From JAJDGF01 sp031549325 (GTDB taxonomy: Bacteria; Bacillota; Clostridia; Christensenellales; Aristaeellaceae), in NCBI GenBank assembly GCA_031549325.1, contig JAVBQA010000113.1, positions 1-23,805 of the forward strand: a DNA stretch of 23,805 nt. The letters run 5' to 3'. The notes beneath the pieces were generated by a model, which had not been told where the DNA came from, searched no databases, and worked only from the letters and a program-made list of their open reading frames with translations. A program made the position numbers and the translations under genes. Shown here piece after piece: positions 22,774 to 23,805 of this stretch (its first letter is position 1; each line of letters opens with the position of its first letter).

Positions 22774-23637
22774 GTGAGGAAACTACCCCTTGTCATCGCG
22801 AGCGCGGCGCTGGTCTGCGCGATGGGTTGTGGCGCGCTGGCCGAGGTGTTCCCGGCCAATCCGGCGAGGGGACACACGATGGAGGTGCGGACCCGACAAA
22901 CCGCGCCCACGCCAAGGCCCACGCCCACGCCGCGCCCCACGCGCGCGCCAAGGCCCACGCCAACGCCCGCGTCCTATTACGATCCGGCGCTGTTCGAGGG
23001 GCCGGTGCCCAAGCGGGCGTATTACGGACGGCTGTACATACTCGATGAAGTCAAAGAGCTGGTGCAGAGCGAGGACTGGGGCGCCAACGCCGACTACGGC
23101 TACGGCGGCATGAGGATCCCGCGCCTGTATCAATACGATTTTCAAAAGGTGGTCTGCTTTTATTACGGGCGCCCCAAGTCGGTGGCCAGCTCGGGCTGCG
23201 GCGCGACCAGCATGTCCATGGTGATCGCTTACCTGACCGGCGACACCCGCCAGTCGCCCTACACGCTGTTCCGTTGGGCGGTGAACAACGATATGTATTC
23301 GGGCAGCGGGCTGTCCCACGAAACGCTGCTGACCATCGGCGCCAACTACGGCGTCGCCGGCGAGTGGGTGGGCAAGGACAAGGAACAGGTGCTGCAGGCG
23401 CTGCGGGACGGCAAGCCCGTCATAGCCCACATGGGTTACGGAACGTTTACCAAGCAGGGGCACTACATCGTGCTGCGCGGGCTGACCGAGGACGGGCTGG
23501 TGTTTATCAACGATCCGAACAACTTTTTCAACAGCGTGATCCCGCTGAAGATCGAGGAGATCATTCGCCAGACGAAGACGTCCACCCCATTTCTGCTGTG
23601 CAGGCGCGCGGATGGCAAACCCGCGCCCAAGGCCTAG
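22774..23637 (+). CDS. Secreted C39-family peptidase-like protein
   Basis: This 287-residue protein starts at GTG 22774, 8 nt after GGAGGTGA; the in-frame ATG 22756 and GTG 22762 overlap that site. MRKLPLVIASAALVCAMGCGALA is a signal peptide with likely cleavage after ALA; AMGC is a poor lipobox. A Pro/Thr/Arg linker (PTPRPTPTPRP and similar) at residues about 47-67 should hold the domain away from the membrane. The C-terminal domain matches Peptidase_C39_2: catalytic C142 in SSGCGATSMSMV, H230 in KQGHYIVLRGL and D247 in FINDPNN. It would act outside the cell on peptides or wall material, but the substrate is unknown. No terminator is evident after it. Confidence 0.88.
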   Translation: MRKLPLVIASAALVCAMGCGALAEVFPANPARGHTMEVRTRQTAPTPRPTPTPRPTRAPRPTPTPASYYDPALFEGPVPKRAYYGRLYILDEVKELVQSEDWGANADYGYGGMRIPRLYQYDFQKVVCFYYGRPKSVASSGCGATSMSMVIAYLTGDTRQSPYTLFRWAVNNDMYSGSGLSHETLLTIGANYGVAGEWVGKDKEQVLQALRDGKPVIAHMGYGTFTKQGHYIVLRGLTEDGLVFINDPNNFFNSVIPLKIEEIIRQTKTSTPFLLCRRADGKPAPKA

Positions 23638-23710
23638 CCAGGACGACGCGAAGAAGAAACGCCCCTCATACTAGCCAAAAACATTAACTATTTATAAAAG
23701 CATCGCACTG

Positions 23711-23719
23711 TGATATAAT
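23711..23719 (+). promoter_or_regulatory. Extended -10 promoter for the last gene
   Basis: TGATATAAT is a consensus -10 with TGn extension; a TTTATA sequence at 23691-23696 could act as a weak -35 with a 17-nt spacer. The flanking sequence is AT-rich. Confidence 0.65.
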
Positions 23720-23746
23720 GGAAAGCGAACAGTGGGGGTGCAAAAG

Positions 23747-23805
23747 ATGAGCAAAAAGCGAGAGAAGTACACGGAGGAAGAACGAGCGGAGATCGTTTGT
23801 GAGAA
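23747..23805 (+). CDS. Start of a gene cut by the window end (Lys/Glu-rich N-terminus, possibly a transposase or HTH protein)
   Basis: ATG 23747 follows GTGGGGGTG at a normal distance, and an extended -10 promoter lies 28 bp upstream. The 19 visible residues are MSKKREKYTEEERAEIVCE. This charged start with a (Y/F)(T/S)EEE...EIV pattern resembles the first helix of IS3/IS66-type OrfA or other HTH proteins, but so little sequence is present that the call is only a guess. Confidence 0.5.
   Translation, partial: MSKKREKYTEEERAEIVCE

Noticed and set aside
22774..22845. Lipoprotein signal in the C39-like protein (AMGC)
   Set aside because: Position -3 is Ala and -2 is Met, a poor lipobox, while ALA followed by Glu is a good signal peptidase I site.

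Overview
The window looks like a chromosomal stretch from a GC-rich anaerobic Firmicute (class Clostridia; perhaps a Christensenellales or Oscillospirales-like gut lineage, which is inference). The signs are strong AGGAGG-type ribosome binding sites, sigma-A promoters that often have an extended -10 (TGnTATAAT), frequent GTG/TTG starts, a P protein of glycine cleavage split into two subunits, a DUF6483 protein, and several secreted proteins with Pro/Thr linkers and peptidoglycan-binding repeats. No rRNA, tRNA, CRISPR array or phage module was recognised.

Left part (1-6420): the 3' part of a very large secreted repeat protein with twelve DUF11-like Ig-type modules visible, a MucBP-like module and an acidic C-terminus without LPXTG, then an orphan family-5 extracellular solute-binding protein closed by a clear terminator. 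A gene-free stretch (6320-6689) holds that terminator and a 158-bp imperfect palindrome resembling a MITE or REP-type element.

Middle (6690-13290): on the minus strand lie a small Trp/Cys-headed two-module beta-sandwich protein and a FAD-Rieske oxidoreductase (YhfW type). Divergent from them, on the plus strand, run a tocopherol-cyclase-like protein, a DUF5655-like zinc-ribbon protein, an unusual fusion of an HdeD-like six-helix membrane domain with what looks like a circularly permuted papain-fold domain, and a secreted beta-propeller protein with three peptidoglycan-binding repeats. A strong bidirectional terminator separates this from an aldo/keto reductase and a small secreted protein on the minus strand.

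Right part (14898-23805): pepC (cysteine aminopeptidase), a DUF6483 gene, then gcvT-gcvH-gcvPA-gcvPB of the glycine cleavage system. PepC would release amino acids from peptides, and the Gcv proteins split glycine into CO2, ammonia and methylene-THF; the L protein is not here. After a terminator and an AT-rich leader with a perfect 14-bp inverted repeat comes a class I/II aminotransferase, then a secreted C39-type peptidase under a near-consensus promoter. The start of a further gene is cut by the window end.

No complete new defence or mobile system was seen. The best candidates for something undescribed are the HdeD/papain-like fusion, the three-module super-repeat of the surface protein, the palindromic element at 6433-6590 and the WWDS-headed small protein.
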